Positions 36,759 through 45,401 of a stretch of DNA of 64,000 bases are shown here, in pieces. Below the pieces are notes generated by a model. That model saw only the letters and a program-made list of their open reading frames with translations, had not been told where the DNA came from and searched no databases. The position numbers and the translations under genes are program-made. This DNA comes from Alitabrizicola rongguiensis. Lineage in GTDB: Bacteria; Pseudomonadota; Alphaproteobacteria; Rhodobacterales; Rhodobacteraceae. The DNA is taken from positions 806,001 to 870,000 of the forward strand of contig NZ_JAKENF010000003.1 in assembly GCF_021491355.1 (NCBI RefSeq). Reading direction: 5' to 3'. The first letter of the stretch is position 1. The number at the start of each line of letters is the position of its first letter.

Positions 36759-37441
36759 GGCTCAACGCCACGCTGCGATGGCTCAAGGGGCCTTGCCTGG
36801 TGGCGGGGCTTCTGCCGGGCTTGATATCGGCCGCCGCGGCATGCGACACCGCCCTTCTGCTCGCCATCGACATCTCCGGCTCGATCGATGCCGCGGAATA
36901 CGACCTTCAGATCCGCGGACTTGCCGAAGGTCTTGAGGATCCCGAGATCGTCGATGCGCTGGTCGCCGGCCAGAGTGCCATCTCGGTCGTCCAATGGTCT
37001 GGCATTGGTGCACAGGCCGTCGTCATCCCCTGGCAACGGATCTTCGGTGCCGGCGACGCCGCCCGCCTGTCCGCTGCCGCCCGCGCCCTGCCGAGGAGTT
37101 TCCGCGCGTCTGAGACTGCAGTCGGGCAAGCCATCGATGTCTCGGCCGCTCAGTTTCCCGCCGTTGCCGATTGTCGCCGGAAAGTCATCGACATCTCGGG
37201 CGACGGACCCGAGAACGTCGGCTTCACCGTCGGACAGGCTCGCCAACGGGCCGAGGTTCAGGGGATCGAGATCAATGCCATCGCGATCGAGGACATGGGC
37301 GTCTCGACGCCGATTACCAACTTCTATCTGCGATGGGCGGTGACCAAGGGCGGGTTTGTCATTACCGCCCGTGGTTTGCGCGACTATCCTCGTGCGATGC
37401 GTGAAAAACTCTTGCGCGAACTGACCAAACCCGCCGCTTGA
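36755..37441 (+). CDS. DUF1194 secreted protein with VWA-like domain
   Basis: 228 aa. Hydrophobic N terminus (residues about 8-29, ending SAAAACDTA) looks like a signal peptide, so periplasmic. The mature part begins LLLAIDISGSIDAAEY, a MIDAS-type D-x-S-x-S as in von Willebrand factor A domains; VIDISGDGPEN and INAIAIED follow. Family DUF1194, function unknown. Coupled to the cupin gene by ATGA. Confidence 0.82.
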   Translation: MRLNATLRWLKGPCLVAGLLPGLISAAAACDTALLLAIDISGSIDAAEYDLQIRGLAEGLEDPEIVDALVAGQSAISVVQWSGIGAQAVVIPWQRIFGAGDAARLSAAARALPRSFRASETAVGQAIDVSAAQFPAVADCRRKVIDISGDGPENVGFTVGQARQRAEVQGIEINAIAIEDMGVSTPITNFYLRWAVTKGGFVITARGLRDYPRAMREKLLRELTKPAA

Positions 37442-37545
37442 CGCGCACCGCACCCCGCCCCTAGGCTTCGGTCATGGGGTCGGCGATCACCCCGTGAGGC
37501 ATAGGCCAGAGAGTCGCATCCATTGTCACTTTGCAAGGGATGCTC

Positions 37546-38346
37546 ATGCCCGACTTCAATACGATCACCCCAGCCCAACTGGCACGGGTTGTCGGTACCC
37601 CCGATGCACCTGCCCTGATCGACGTTCGCCTGCCCGAGGATGTGGTGGAAGATCCTCACCTTGTGCCCGGATCGCGCCTTTACCCCTTCGACCGGCCCGA
37701 GAGCCTTGCCGCTACCCTGACGGGACGACGCGCCGTCATCCTCTGCCAACGCGGACGAAAGCTCTCGCAGGGCGTGGCCGCCCATCTGCGGCTCAAGGGC
37801 ATCCCGGCCGAGGTGCTGGAGGGCGGCACCATCGCCTGGGCAGAGGCAGGGCTGCCGCGCGTGCCGCTGGACAGCTTCTCCCCCGGCGGTCTGTGGGTCA
37901 CGCGCCACCGCCCGAAGATCGACCGGATCGCCTGCCCCTGGCTGATCCGCCGTTTTGTCGATCCAGCGGCCCGGTTCCTTTATGTCGCCCCAGCCGAGGT
38001 TCTGGGTGTCGCCGAGCGGTTCGCAGCCACGCCTTTCGACGTTCCTGATGTCCGCTGGTCGCATCGCGGCGAGTGCTGCACCTTCGACACAATGGTGGAG
38101 GAGTTCGGACTGTCCACCCCGGCGCTGGAACGGCTGGCAACCGTGGTGCGCGCTGCCGATAACGACAGGCACGACCTTGCCCCGCAGGCGGCGGGGCTTC
38201 TGGCGGTTTCCGTCGGACTGTCCAGACTTTACCGCGATGATCTGGAACAGCTCGAGGCCGGGATGGGTCTTTACGACGCGCTCTACCGATGGGCCCGCGA
38301 CGGGTTCGACGAGGGGCATGACTGGCCGGCGGGACGTCCGGCATGA
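37546..38346 (+). CDS. chrB: Chromate resistance protein ChrB with rhodanese domain
   Basis: 266 aa. Residues about 10-105 form a rhodanese domain (ALIDVRLPEDV; putative active-site Cys in ILCQRGRKLSQG); the C-terminal part (WVTRHRPKIDRIACPWLIRRFVDPAARFLYV, about 115-260) is the ChrB domain. ChrB proteins sense or help with chromate next to ChrA. ATG 37546 has AAGGGA 5 bp upstream and is preferred to ATG 37540 or TTG 37531. Coupled to chrA by ATGA. Confidence 0.88.
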   Translation: MPDFNTITPAQLARVVGTPDAPALIDVRLPEDVVEDPHLVPGSRLYPFDRPESLAATLTGRRAVILCQRGRKLSQGVAAHLRLKGIPAEVLEGGTIAWAEAGLPRVPLDSFSPGGLWVTRHRPKIDRIACPWLIRRFVDPAARFLYVAPAEVLGVAERFAATPFDVPDVRWSHRGECCTFDTMVEEFGLSTPALERLATVVRAADNDRHDLAPQAAGLLAVSVGLSRLYRDDLEQLEAGMGLYDALYRWARDGFDEGHDWPAGRPA

Positions 38347-39596
38347 GCGTGTCCCTTGGCGAGTTGACCCGGGTCTTTGCCCGGATCGGCCTCCTCTCCT
38401 TCGGCGGACCTGCCGCGCAGATCGCGCTGATGCATCGCGAACTGGTTGAAGAACGCAACTGGCTGAGCGAGGAGGAATACCTGCGTGCCCTCTCCTTCTG
38501 CATGCTCCTTCCGGGGCCGGAGGCGATGCAGCTTGCGACCTATGCCGGCTGGAAGCTGCGGGGCACGCCCGGCGGGCTGATCGCGGGCCTGCTGTTCGTG
38601 GTGCCCGGCGCACTGGTTATCCTTGCGCTGGCCACGGCCTATGCGATCTGGGGCTCGGCAGCCGAGGCGCAGGCCCTGCTTCTGGGCGTCAAGGCGGCAG
38701 TTCTCGGGATCGTGCTTCATGCCCTCCAGCGGGTGGCGAAGCGTGCGCTGCGCGGACCGGGAGACCTCGCCATTGCAGTCCTGGCCTTCATTGCGCTTTT
38801 TCTGCTGAACATCCCTTTCCCTGCCATCATTGTTGCGGCGGCGCTCTGGGGGTGGATCGAGGCGCGCGGGCAGGCCGCTTTGGCCGTAAACATCCCGACT
38901 CCGCCCCCGGCCAAGACGGTTCGGACCATCGCCCTTTGGCTTGCAGTCTGGCTTGTGCCTTTGGCGGCCCTGGCGCTGTCCGGACACGGGATACTCTTCG
39001 ATCTTGGTGTCTACTTCTCCAAGCTCGCGGTCGTAACCTTCGGCGGGGCATATGCGGTGCTCGGCTGGATGACACAGAGCGTTGTACAGGACCATGGCTG
39101 GATCACGCAGGCGCAGATGATCGACGCCCTCGGGCTGGCTGAAACAACGCCGGGTCCGCTGATCCTGGTAACCGCCTTCGTGGGATACCTGGCGGCCGAG
39201 GCGAAGGGCGGGATCCCGCTCGGGGTTGCCGGTTGGGCAGTCACGCTGTGGATGACCTTTGCCCCCTGTTTCCTGTGGATCTTTGCCGGTGCTCCGTGGC
39301 TCGAGCATCTGACCCGACGTCCGGCACTGAAAGGGGCTCTGGCGGCCATCACCGCGGCGGTTGTGGGCGTCATCGCCTCGATCTCGGTCTGGTTCGGGGT
39401 GCATGTGCTGTTCGGCACGGTCAACGACATGCAGATCGGACCACTGCATCTGCCGCTTCCCGATCCCGCTTCGCTGCATCCAGAAGCGCTTGTACTGGGG
39501 CTTCTTGCCGGGGGGGCGATCCTGTGGCGGCACTGGCCGCTGCCACTGGTGCTGATCCTGTCGGCAGGCCTTTCCTGGGCCTGGGCGCAGATCTGA
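38343..39596 (+). CDS. chrA: Chromate transporter ChrA
   Basis: 417 aa, long (two-domain) CHR family. Each half starts with the family motif: FARIGLLSFGGPAAQIALMHRELVEE (N half) and FSKLAVVTFGGAYAVLGWMTQ (C half), and each has a PGP motif (LLPGPEAMQLATYAG and TTPGPLILVTAFVGY). About ten membrane segments. It exports chromate, lowering Cr(VI) uptake damage. Confidence 0.93.
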   Translation: MSVSLGELTRVFARIGLLSFGGPAAQIALMHRELVEERNWLSEEEYLRALSFCMLLPGPEAMQLATYAGWKLRGTPGGLIAGLLFVVPGALVILALATAYAIWGSAAEAQALLLGVKAAVLGIVLHALQRVAKRALRGPGDLAIAVLAFIALFLLNIPFPAIIVAAALWGWIEARGQAALAVNIPTPPPAKTVRTIALWLAVWLVPLAALALSGHGILFDLGVYFSKLAVVTFGGAYAVLGWMTQSVVQDHGWITQAQMIDALGLAETTPGPLILVTAFVGYLAAEAKGGIPLGVAGWAVTLWMTFAPCFLWIFAGAPWLEHLTRRPALKGALAAITAAVVGVIASISVWFGVHVLFGTVNDMQIGPLHLPLPDPASLHPEALVLGLLAGGAILWRHWPLPLVLILSAGLSWAWAQI

Positions 39597-39680
39597 CCCT
39601 GGCCAGTTTCCGACATCGCCCCCTTCCCTTGACGGGCAAATCCCCTATGCTGGACGCAGGAGCAGTTCAGGAATCCGGGC

Positions 39681-40130
39681 ATGGCGCGCAGTATCGACTA
39701 CGGCAACCTCATGCACCGCGCGATGCGTGGCTTGATCCAGAACGTGCTGAGCGATGTCGCGCGGGACGGGTTGCCGGGCGCCCACCACTTCTTCATCACC
39801 TTTGACACCACGCATCCCGATGTCGAAATGGCCGACTGGCTGAGGTCGCGCTACCCCTCCGAGATGACAGTGGTTATCCAGCACTGGTACGAGAACCTTG
39901 TCGTCACCGATGACGGCTTTTCGGTCACGCTGAATTTCGGCAACCAGCCCGAGCCGCTGGTGATCCCCTTCGACGCGGTTCGCACCTTTGTCGATCCGTC
40001 CGTCGAGTTTGGCCTGCGCTTCGAGACCCATCCCGAAGAAGACGATGAGGATGAGGAAATCGAAGCCGAGGATGAGGACGCCAAGCCGCACGAGGCCGAG
40101 GTCGTCAGCCTCGACAAGTTCCGCAAGTAA
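39681..40130 (+). CDS. sspB: SspB, ClpXP adaptor (alphaproteobacterial type)
   Basis: 149 aa. The N-terminal domain (about 1-110, [37 protein letters not shown]) is the alphaproteobacterial SspB fold that holds ssrA-tagged proteins. An acidic linker ([15 protein letters not shown]) leads to the short C-terminal ClpX-binding motif (VVSLDKFRK). It delivers tmRNA-tagged proteins to ClpXP; ssrA lies 3.5 kb upstream in the same window. Confidence 0.92.
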   Translation: MARSIDYGNLMHRAMRGLIQNVLSDVARDGLPGAHHFFITFDTTHPDVEMADWLRSRYPSEMTVVIQHWYENLVVTDDGFSVTLNFGNQPEPLVIPFDAVRTFVDPSVEFGLRFETHPEEDDEDEEIEAEDEDAKPHEAEVVSLDKFRK

Positions 40131-40231
40131 GCCTGCCTGCGACGTCACGCGTTATGGTATGCGACGGTATGCCGATTGATTTCGGCCGGTCCCCGTCCTA
40201 TAGGGGCAGAGATTCCGCAGGAGGCTTGCCC

Positions 40232-41626
40232 ATGACCGCAACCCGTACCGAAACCGACAGCTTTGGCCCGCTCGAGGTTCCCGCCGACAAGTATTGGGGG
40301 GCGCAGACTCAGCGCTCGATCCAGAACTTTCCGATCGGCTGGGAGCGCCAGCCGGTTGCCATCGTCCGCGCGCTTGGCGTCATCAAGCAGGCCTGCGCGC
40401 TCGTAAACATTGCCCAGGGTGACATTTCGCCCGAGCTCGGCAATGCCATCGCCGCCGCTGCGCAGGAAGTGATCGACGGAAAGTTCGATGACAACTTCCC
40501 GCTGGTGGTCTGGCAGACCGGGTCGGGCACCCAGTCGAACATGAACGCCAACGAGGTGATCTCGAACCGTGCGATCGAGATGCTGGGCGGCGTGAAGGGA
40601 TCGAAGAAACCGGTCCACCCCAACGACCATGTCAACATGGGCCAGTCGTCGAACGACACCTACCCGACCGCCATGCATGTCGCGATCGGCATGATGGCAC
40701 GTGACGTGCTGATCCCGGGGCTGGAAAAGCTGCACAAGGCGCTGGCCGCGAAGTCCGAGGAGTTCAAGGACATCATCAAGATCGGCCGCACCCATACGCA
40801 GGACGCGACGCCGCTGACGCTTGGACAGGAATTCGGCGGCTACGCCCATCAGGTCGCCTCGGGCATCGAGCGTGTGAAGAAATGTCTGCCCGAGGTCTAT
40901 GAACTGGCGCAGGGCGGCACCGCCGTCGGAACCGGCCTCAACACCCGTGTTGGCTGGGACGTGCGGGTTGCGGCGAAGATCGCCGAGATTACCGGTCTGC
41001 CCTTCGTCACCGCGCCGAACAAGTTCGAGGCGCTGGCCGCCCATGACGCGATGGTGTTCTTCTCGGGCGCGCTTCGCACCGTTGCCGTCAGCCTCTTCAA
41101 GATCGCCAACGACATCCGCCTGCTCGGCTCCGGCCCGCGCTCGGGTCTGGGCGAACTGATCCTGCCGGAAAACGAGCCGGGATCCTCGATCATGCCGGGC
41201 AAGGTCAACCCGACCCAGGCCGAGGCGCTGACGATGGTCTGCGCCCATGTCATGGGCAATGACGCGGCCGTGGGCTTTGCCGGCAGCCAGGGCCATTTTG
41301 AGCTGAACGTCTACAACCCAGTCATGGCCTATAACGTGCTGCAGTCGATGCAGCTTCTGGGCGATGCAGCGTCGAGCTTCACCGACAACATGGTGGTCGG
41401 CATTCAGGCCAACCGCGCCCGGATCGACAAGCTGATGAAGGAAAGCCTGATGCTTGTTACCGCTCTGGCCCCGACCATCGGCTATGACGCGGCGACCAAG
41501 GTCGCCAAGACTGCCCACAAGAACGGCACCACACTGCGCGAGGAAGCGATCGCGCTTGGCTATGTCGACGGCGAAACCTTCGACCGCGTCGTTCGCCCGG
41601 AGGACATGATCGGACCGAAGGGCTGA
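40232..41626 (+). CDS. fumC: Fumarate hydratase class II
   Basis: TCA-cycle enzyme, fumarate to malate, iron-independent. 464 aa; [45 protein letters not shown] and the signature [11 protein letters not shown] are complete. ATG 40232 follows GCAGGAGG; the frame from 40154 has no support. Followed by a bidirectional terminator. Confidence 0.97.
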   Translation: MTATRTETDSFGPLEVPADKYWGAQTQRSIQNFPIGWERQPVAIVRALGVIKQACALVNIAQGDISPELGNAIAAAAQEVIDGKFDDNFPLVVWQTGSGTQSNMNANEVISNRAIEMLGGVKGSKKPVHPNDHVNMGQSSNDTYPTAMHVAIGMMARDVLIPGLEKLHKALAAKSEEFKDIIKIGRTHTQDATPLTLGQEFGGYAHQVASGIERVKKCLPEVYELAQGGTAVGTGLNTRVGWDVRVAAKIAEITGLPFVTAPNKFEALAAHDAMVFFSGALRTVAVSLFKIANDIRLLGSGPRSGLGELILPENEPGSSIMPGKVNPTQAEALTMVCAHVMGNDAAVGFAGSQGHFELNVYNPVMAYNVLQSMQLLGDAASSFTDNMVVGIQANRARIDKLMKESLMLVTALAPTIGYDAATKVAKTAHKNGTTLREEAIALGYVDGETFDRVVRPEDMIGPKG

Positions 41627-41645
41627 AGACAGCTTCGACAAAGAG

Positions 41646-41677
41646 AAAGGCCGCCGTTGGATGCAACGGCGGCCTTT
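41646..41677. terminator. Bidirectional terminator, fumC and convergent surface-protein gene
   Basis: Perfect 14-bp stem AAAGGCCGCCGTTG (41646-41659) and CAACGGCGGCCTTT (41664-41677), loop GATG. Flanking A- and T-runs serve both strands between two convergent genes. Confidence 0.85.
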
Positions 41678-41705
41678 CCTGTGTCGTCTCTTCGCCCGAT
41701 CAGCG

Positions 41706-42230
41706 TCAGGCCGACTTCCGGCGGCGGAGGGCAAAGAATCCCAGCAAGGCCGAGGCAAGCAGCGGCGCGCCGGCGGGCAGCGGAACAGGGGCAACCTCCG
41801 CTGTCACGAAGCCGCTGTTGTCGAGATAGTTCTTGTCCCAGATGAACAGCTTCAGCGCACCCGAAGCGCTGACGATGCCACGGAAATAGGTGCCGACCTC
41901 GAAGAAAGCGCCATCACCGATCCGGCCAACCAGGGTCCCATGATTGAAGGTCTTGCCGAACAGCGTGTAGAGCCGCGTCGCGGTCATGCCATCGGCATTG
42001 CCTTCATGCCGCGGCAGAGTGTTGCCGATACGCCAGGTGTCGCTCGGGTCAACCTTGATCTCGTAGGTATGCCCGGCAACTACGGTCAGCCCGGTATCGG
42101 CACCGGTCAGGACTGAATTGGAAACCGAATCCTTCTTCGCGTAGACATCGACCGAAACGGTGGCCGCCGAGGCCTGGCTCGCGATCATGCCACCAGCGAG
42201 GGCAATAGCTATAATGCTGCTCTTCATCAT
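41706..42230 (-). CDS. VPLPA-CTERM protein with LecA (PA-IL)-like domain
   Basis: 174 aa. Signal peptide (MMKSSIIAIALAGGMIASQASA); the mature part has GHTYEIKVDPSDTWRIGN and LVGRIGDGAFFEVGTYFRG plus LKLFIWDKNYLDNSGFVTAEV, which follow the order and spacing of the Pseudomonas galactose lectin LecA, including a D...DN near the calcium/sugar site. The C terminus is VPLPAGAPLLASALLGFFALRRRKSA-like: motif, one helix, basic tail, as in exosortase substrates. Start 42230 (or 42227) follows AAGGGA. Probably an exported, processed surface protein; sugar binding is inferred. Confidence 0.75.
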   Translation of the reverse strand: MMKSSIIAIALAGGMIASQASAATVSVDVYAKKDSVSNSVLTGADTGLTVVAGHTYEIKVDPSDTWRIGNTLPRHEGNADGMTATRLYTLFGKTFNHGTLVGRIGDGAFFEVGTYFRGIVSASGALKLFIWDKNYLDNSGFVTAEVAPVPLPAGAPLLASALLGFFALRRRKSA

Positions 42231-42385
42231 ATCGTCCCTTCTTAACTTCTGGTTCTTCCTGCGGAACAATCCCCAACCAGGAAACCCCGATGACTTGGCC
42301 CATTTCTGTGGCAAGATTATGTCTAGCATAAGGTTGCCCGCTTCGGCCATGCATCTACCCACCAGAGGTTGAATCCACAAGAAAA

Positions 42386-42565
42386 ATGAGCCAAATCATC
42401 AACCTTCGCCGCTTTTCCAAGCAAAAACAGAGAGAAGTGGCGCGCCAAAAGGCGGCAGAGAATGCGGCGAAATATGGGCGTACGCCCGAACAACGCCAAA
42501 AAGATGAAGAAGAGGCGCTGCGGCTCAAGAAGCACCTCGATGGCCATATTAGAGAAGATCCGTGA
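42386..42565 (+). CDS. DUF4169 small protein
   Basis: 59 aa, MSQIINLRRFSKQKQREVAR start, then a long charged helix (Lys/Arg/Glu/Gln-rich) without hydrophobic segments. The IINLRRFSKQ start and AENAAKYGRTPEQR are typical of DUF4169, common in alphaproteobacteria, function unknown. The TGA overlaps the GTG start of the next gene, so the two are coupled. Its ribosome site is weak (AAGAAAA). Confidence 0.78.
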   Translation: MSQIINLRRFSKQKQREVARQKAAENAAKYGRTPEQRQKDEEEALRLKKHLDGHIREDP

Positions 42566-42792
42566 ACAATAGGCCGGAAAAACATTCATTGACGCTAAAT
42601 GGGCATAGAACCAGCGTTTCCCTCGAACCAGAATTCTGGTCATGTTTTCGCCGCATTGCGGCAGAAAAAGGGCTATCGATCAATCACTTGGCGGAAACAA
42701 TCGACACCGAACGCGGCGACTGCGGCCTCGCATCGGCAATCCGTCTGTTTGTTCTCAGGCACTTGCTGGCGAGCGAATCACTTCGGGGTTGA
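42562..42792 (+). CDS. Ribbon-helix-helix (RHH_4) protein
   Basis: 76 aa from GTG 42562. HSLTLNGHRTSVSLEPEFWSCFRRIAAEKGLSINHL is the RHH_4 fold: a beta-strand, then two helices, as in small DNA-binding repressors. Coupled to DUF4169 by a GTGA overlap, a pairing seen widely in alphaproteobacteria as far as I know. The target is unknown. Its 3' end runs 15 bp into the end of the P450 gene (convergent). Confidence 0.78.
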   Translation: MNNRPEKHSLTLNGHRTSVSLEPEFWSCFRRIAAEKGLSINHLAETIDTERGDCGLASAIRLFVLRHLLASESLRG

Positions 42793-44139
42793 ATCGCCGC
42801 GACGCAGCACGCGCAGGACCATGCCGTCGCGCGACCGGACAGTCAGATGCGCGACTGGTGTCGGAAGCGGCCCCAGCCCAGGGGCAAACCGGAAGGCTCG
42901 AACGAGAAGCGCCAGCATCAGGACGCCTTCCAGCATGGCAAAGCCCGCGCCCGTGCAGACGCGCGGCCCGGCGGAAAAGGGGATGTAGGCCTCCCGCGCA
43001 GGGGCCTTGCGCGCGGCATCCTGCCAGCGGTCTGGATCGAAACTGTCCGGATCGTCCCAAAGCCGCTCGTGGCGGTGCAGATGCCAGGGGCTGAGCACGA
43101 CCTGTGACCTGACAGGAACATCACGATCGCGGAACCTCTCCGGCCGTGTCGTCTCTCGCACCATCATCGGCACCGGAGGATAAAGGCGCAGCACCTCGCG
43201 GAAGACGTCGCGGGTGTAGCGAAGGCCGGCCACGGCGGAAAACCCCGGCGTTTCGCCCAAGGCCACAGACTCTGCCGCCACCCGCTCCTGCACCTCGGGA
43301 TGAAGCGCCAGCATCAGAAGTGCCCAGGACAGTGCCGAGGCCGAGGTCTCGTGCCCGGCCAGGAAGAAGATCGCGACCTGGTCAACCATTTCCGCCGTGT
43401 CGAAGCCGTTGCCATCCACCGGATCGCGGGCTGTCATGATCTTCGTCGCAAGGTCGTCGGGGGCCCGGCCTTCCGCGATCAGCGCGGCGCGCTCTTGCGT
43501 CAATTCGGTGATGAGCTGGCGGATCCTGGCGGCGGTCGCGACCGTGGTGCGACGGTGCAGGCGCGGCAGCCAGGCTGGCAGGGGCAGAAGTGCGCCAAGG
43601 TTCAGGATTGGCTGCGTGCGCTGATGTTCGCGAAAGAGGCGGAACACCTCGGCGGCAGTCCGGTGTTCGATCGGGATCGAGAACAGCGTGCGGAAGATGA
43701 TGTCGGCCGTCAGGTGGCTCATCTGCTCCTCGACCTCGACGTCGCCCTCCGGCATCCGCTCAACTGCCGCCTCTCCGGCCGCCAACATGGCGGGGAAGGT
43801 GTCGCGAAGGCGTCCGCCCTCGAAGGCCGGGTCGATCAGGCGGCGCTGGCGGGTCCAGACCTCGCCATTGGTGACAAAGACCGAATTGCCCAGAAGCGGC
43901 GCCAGCCCCTCTCGGACCCGGTCGGACTTGGGAAAGTCGCCCGGCCGGTCGGACAGCACCAGCCGCACCAGCGTCGGATCGTTGCAGAGATAGCTGCGGA
44001 AGAAGGGTGTACGGAACTCGGCCATCCAGGCGCGGTACAGCCGCGCGGGCTGGGCCGAGAGGATGTCTTTCCGGAACAGCCGCAGATAGCGCCAGAAGGA
44101 GGTCCGGCCTTCGCGCGCAGGCGGCTTCGGCGGGATCAT
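42778..44139 (-). CDS. Cytochrome P450
   Basis: 453 aa, no membrane anchor, so a soluble bacterial P450. I-helix oxygen-binding AGHETS, K-helix EVLR, PERF-like DPDSFDPDRW and the haem-binding FSAGPRVCTGAGFA with the Cys ligand are all present, so it should be active. The size and motifs recall CYP family members acting on fatty acids or terpenoids, but the substrate cannot be told. The start overlaps the stop of the upstream membrane hydrolase by 4 bp (ATGA). No ferredoxin or reductase gene is adjacent. Confidence 0.9.
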   Translation of the reverse strand: MIPPKPPAREGRTSFWRYLRLFRKDILSAQPARLYRAWMAEFRTPFFRSYLCNDPTLVRLVLSDRPGDFPKSDRVREGLAPLLGNSVFVTNGEVWTRQRRLIDPAFEGGRLRDTFPAMLAAGEAAVERMPEGDVEVEEQMSHLTADIIFRTLFSIPIEHRTAAEVFRLFREHQRTQPILNLGALLPLPAWLPRLHRRTTVATAARIRQLITELTQERAALIAEGRAPDDLATKIMTARDPVDGNGFDTAEMVDQVAIFFLAGHETSASALSWALLMLALHPEVQERVAAESVALGETPGFSAVAGLRYTRDVFREVLRLYPPVPMMVRETTRPERFRDRDVPVRSQVVLSPWHLHRHERLWDDPDSFDPDRWQDAARKAPAREAYIPFSAGPRVCTGAGFAMLEGVLMLALLVRAFRFAPGLGPLPTPVAHLTVRSRDGMVLRVLRRGDSTPK

Positions 44140-45347
44140 GCGTGCATGCTGGTATGGCCCGAGGCCGGCTCGACGATACGGCTTTTCGAGGGGGGGCGGC
44201 CCTCGAACCGGGCGCGCAGGCTCAGCGGACCGGCGGTGATACGGAAATAGTCGTAGTCGCCCGGCCGGTCGAAGGCGCAGAGGTACTGGAAATGCAGGCG
44301 GAAGAACCGCCAGCGCAACGACTTCCAGCGTTCGGGGCTGAGCGTCTGGGTGAAGGCCGCCGAAAGCACCAGCGGCCAGCGCTGGTCGGGCGGCGCCACG
44401 CCAGAGACCGAGACCGGATCGCAGAGCGCGAAGGCGCAGCCGTCGCCCGGGGCGGTGACATCGACCCAGGTCAGCTCCTTGCGGGCCGAGAGATAGTTCA
44501 GGTCAGCCCTAAGCCGGTCGGCATGGGGCAGGAACGACACCATCGGAACCACCTGCCCGAGGGTCAGGAAGGCAAGTTCGGCCTTGCGTTCGGGCAGGCC
44601 CTCGCGGATCAGGTCAGCCAGGATCGAGATCCCCAGATGCGCCCCCGAGGAATGGCCGACGACGAGGACCTCGTCGACATTGCTTTCAAGCGCCGAGCGG
44701 ATCGTCTGGCGGAAAGCGGACATGCGAGCCTCGAGTTCGTCCGGATTCGCGCCACCATGCTGTGCCGTGTAGGCGTAGTCATGCATCAGGTAATACGCGA
44801 AGAAGTGGCGGTCGAGCCGCCGAAAGGCCACCAGGACCAGCGCCACCGTTGCTAGGCCGAGCGGTGCCGCGGCCACGACTGGAATGAAACCCGCCGCGAC
44901 CTGTGCAACACCCCAGCCCATCAGCCCGGCAAGAGCCAGCTGAATCAACAGCAGGATGATCGGATAGAGAGCCGCGATGATCGGCCCCTTGCGAAGCCGC
45001 ATCAGGCGGAACAGAGCACCGCTCCCGATATAGGCCCAGGCGGTGCGGAACAACTGAAGATAGGTGCCGGGGATGCCCTGCCCCATCGAGTCCTGCACCA
45101 GATCGGCCCAGACCAGCACCTGCATCTCGGTAGAGACCGCTTTTCCGTCGATCTCGGAGGCGACGTGCCAGCCATCCGGCCCGGTGTGCTTGCGCCGCGA
45201 CAGGACCAGGCTATAGCCCGAAACCAGCGCCTGCATCGCCCCTTCCTTGCGGTAAAGCTCGCGGTAGCGGCGCGGCGGGAACGGGTCATAGCCCGGGATG
45301 TAAAACACCCGGCGGCGGCGAACGCTCTTGGCGGGACTGGAACGCAT
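44136..45347 (-). CDS. Membrane-embedded alpha/beta hydrolase-like protein
   Basis: 403 aa. VFYIPGYDPFPPRRY near the N terminus is an oxyanion-type start of an alpha/beta hydrolase; the nucleophile elbow is VVGHSSGAHLG (G-x-S-x-G, about residue 237). Two to three hydrophobic segments at about 115-175 are inserted between them. Asp and His of a triad are possible but not assigned. First gene of a two-gene operon with the P450. Not a family I can name; lipase or esterase activity is inferred. Confidence 0.7.
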   Translation of the reverse strand: MRSSPAKSVRRRRVFYIPGYDPFPPRRYRELYRKEGAMQALVSGYSLVLSRRKHTGPDGWHVASEIDGKAVSTEMQVLVWADLVQDSMGQGIPGTYLQLFRTAWAYIGSGALFRLMRLRKGPIIAALYPIILLLIQLALAGLMGWGVAQVAAGFIPVVAAAPLGLATVALVLVAFRRLDRHFFAYYLMHDYAYTAQHGGANPDELEARMSAFRQTIRSALESNVDEVLVVGHSSGAHLGISILADLIREGLPERKAELAFLTLGQVVPMVSFLPHADRLRADLNYLSARKELTWVDVTAPGDGCAFALCDPVSVSGVAPPDQRWPLVLSAAFTQTLSPERWKSLRWRFFRLHFQYLCAFDRPGDYDYFRITAGPLSLRARFEGRPPSKSRIVEPASGHTSMHA

Positions 45348-45401
45348 GCAGTCACTCTCCTTGGGTTAGAGAGTAGCGCCGGATTTGGCCGAAATTAAGG
45401 G

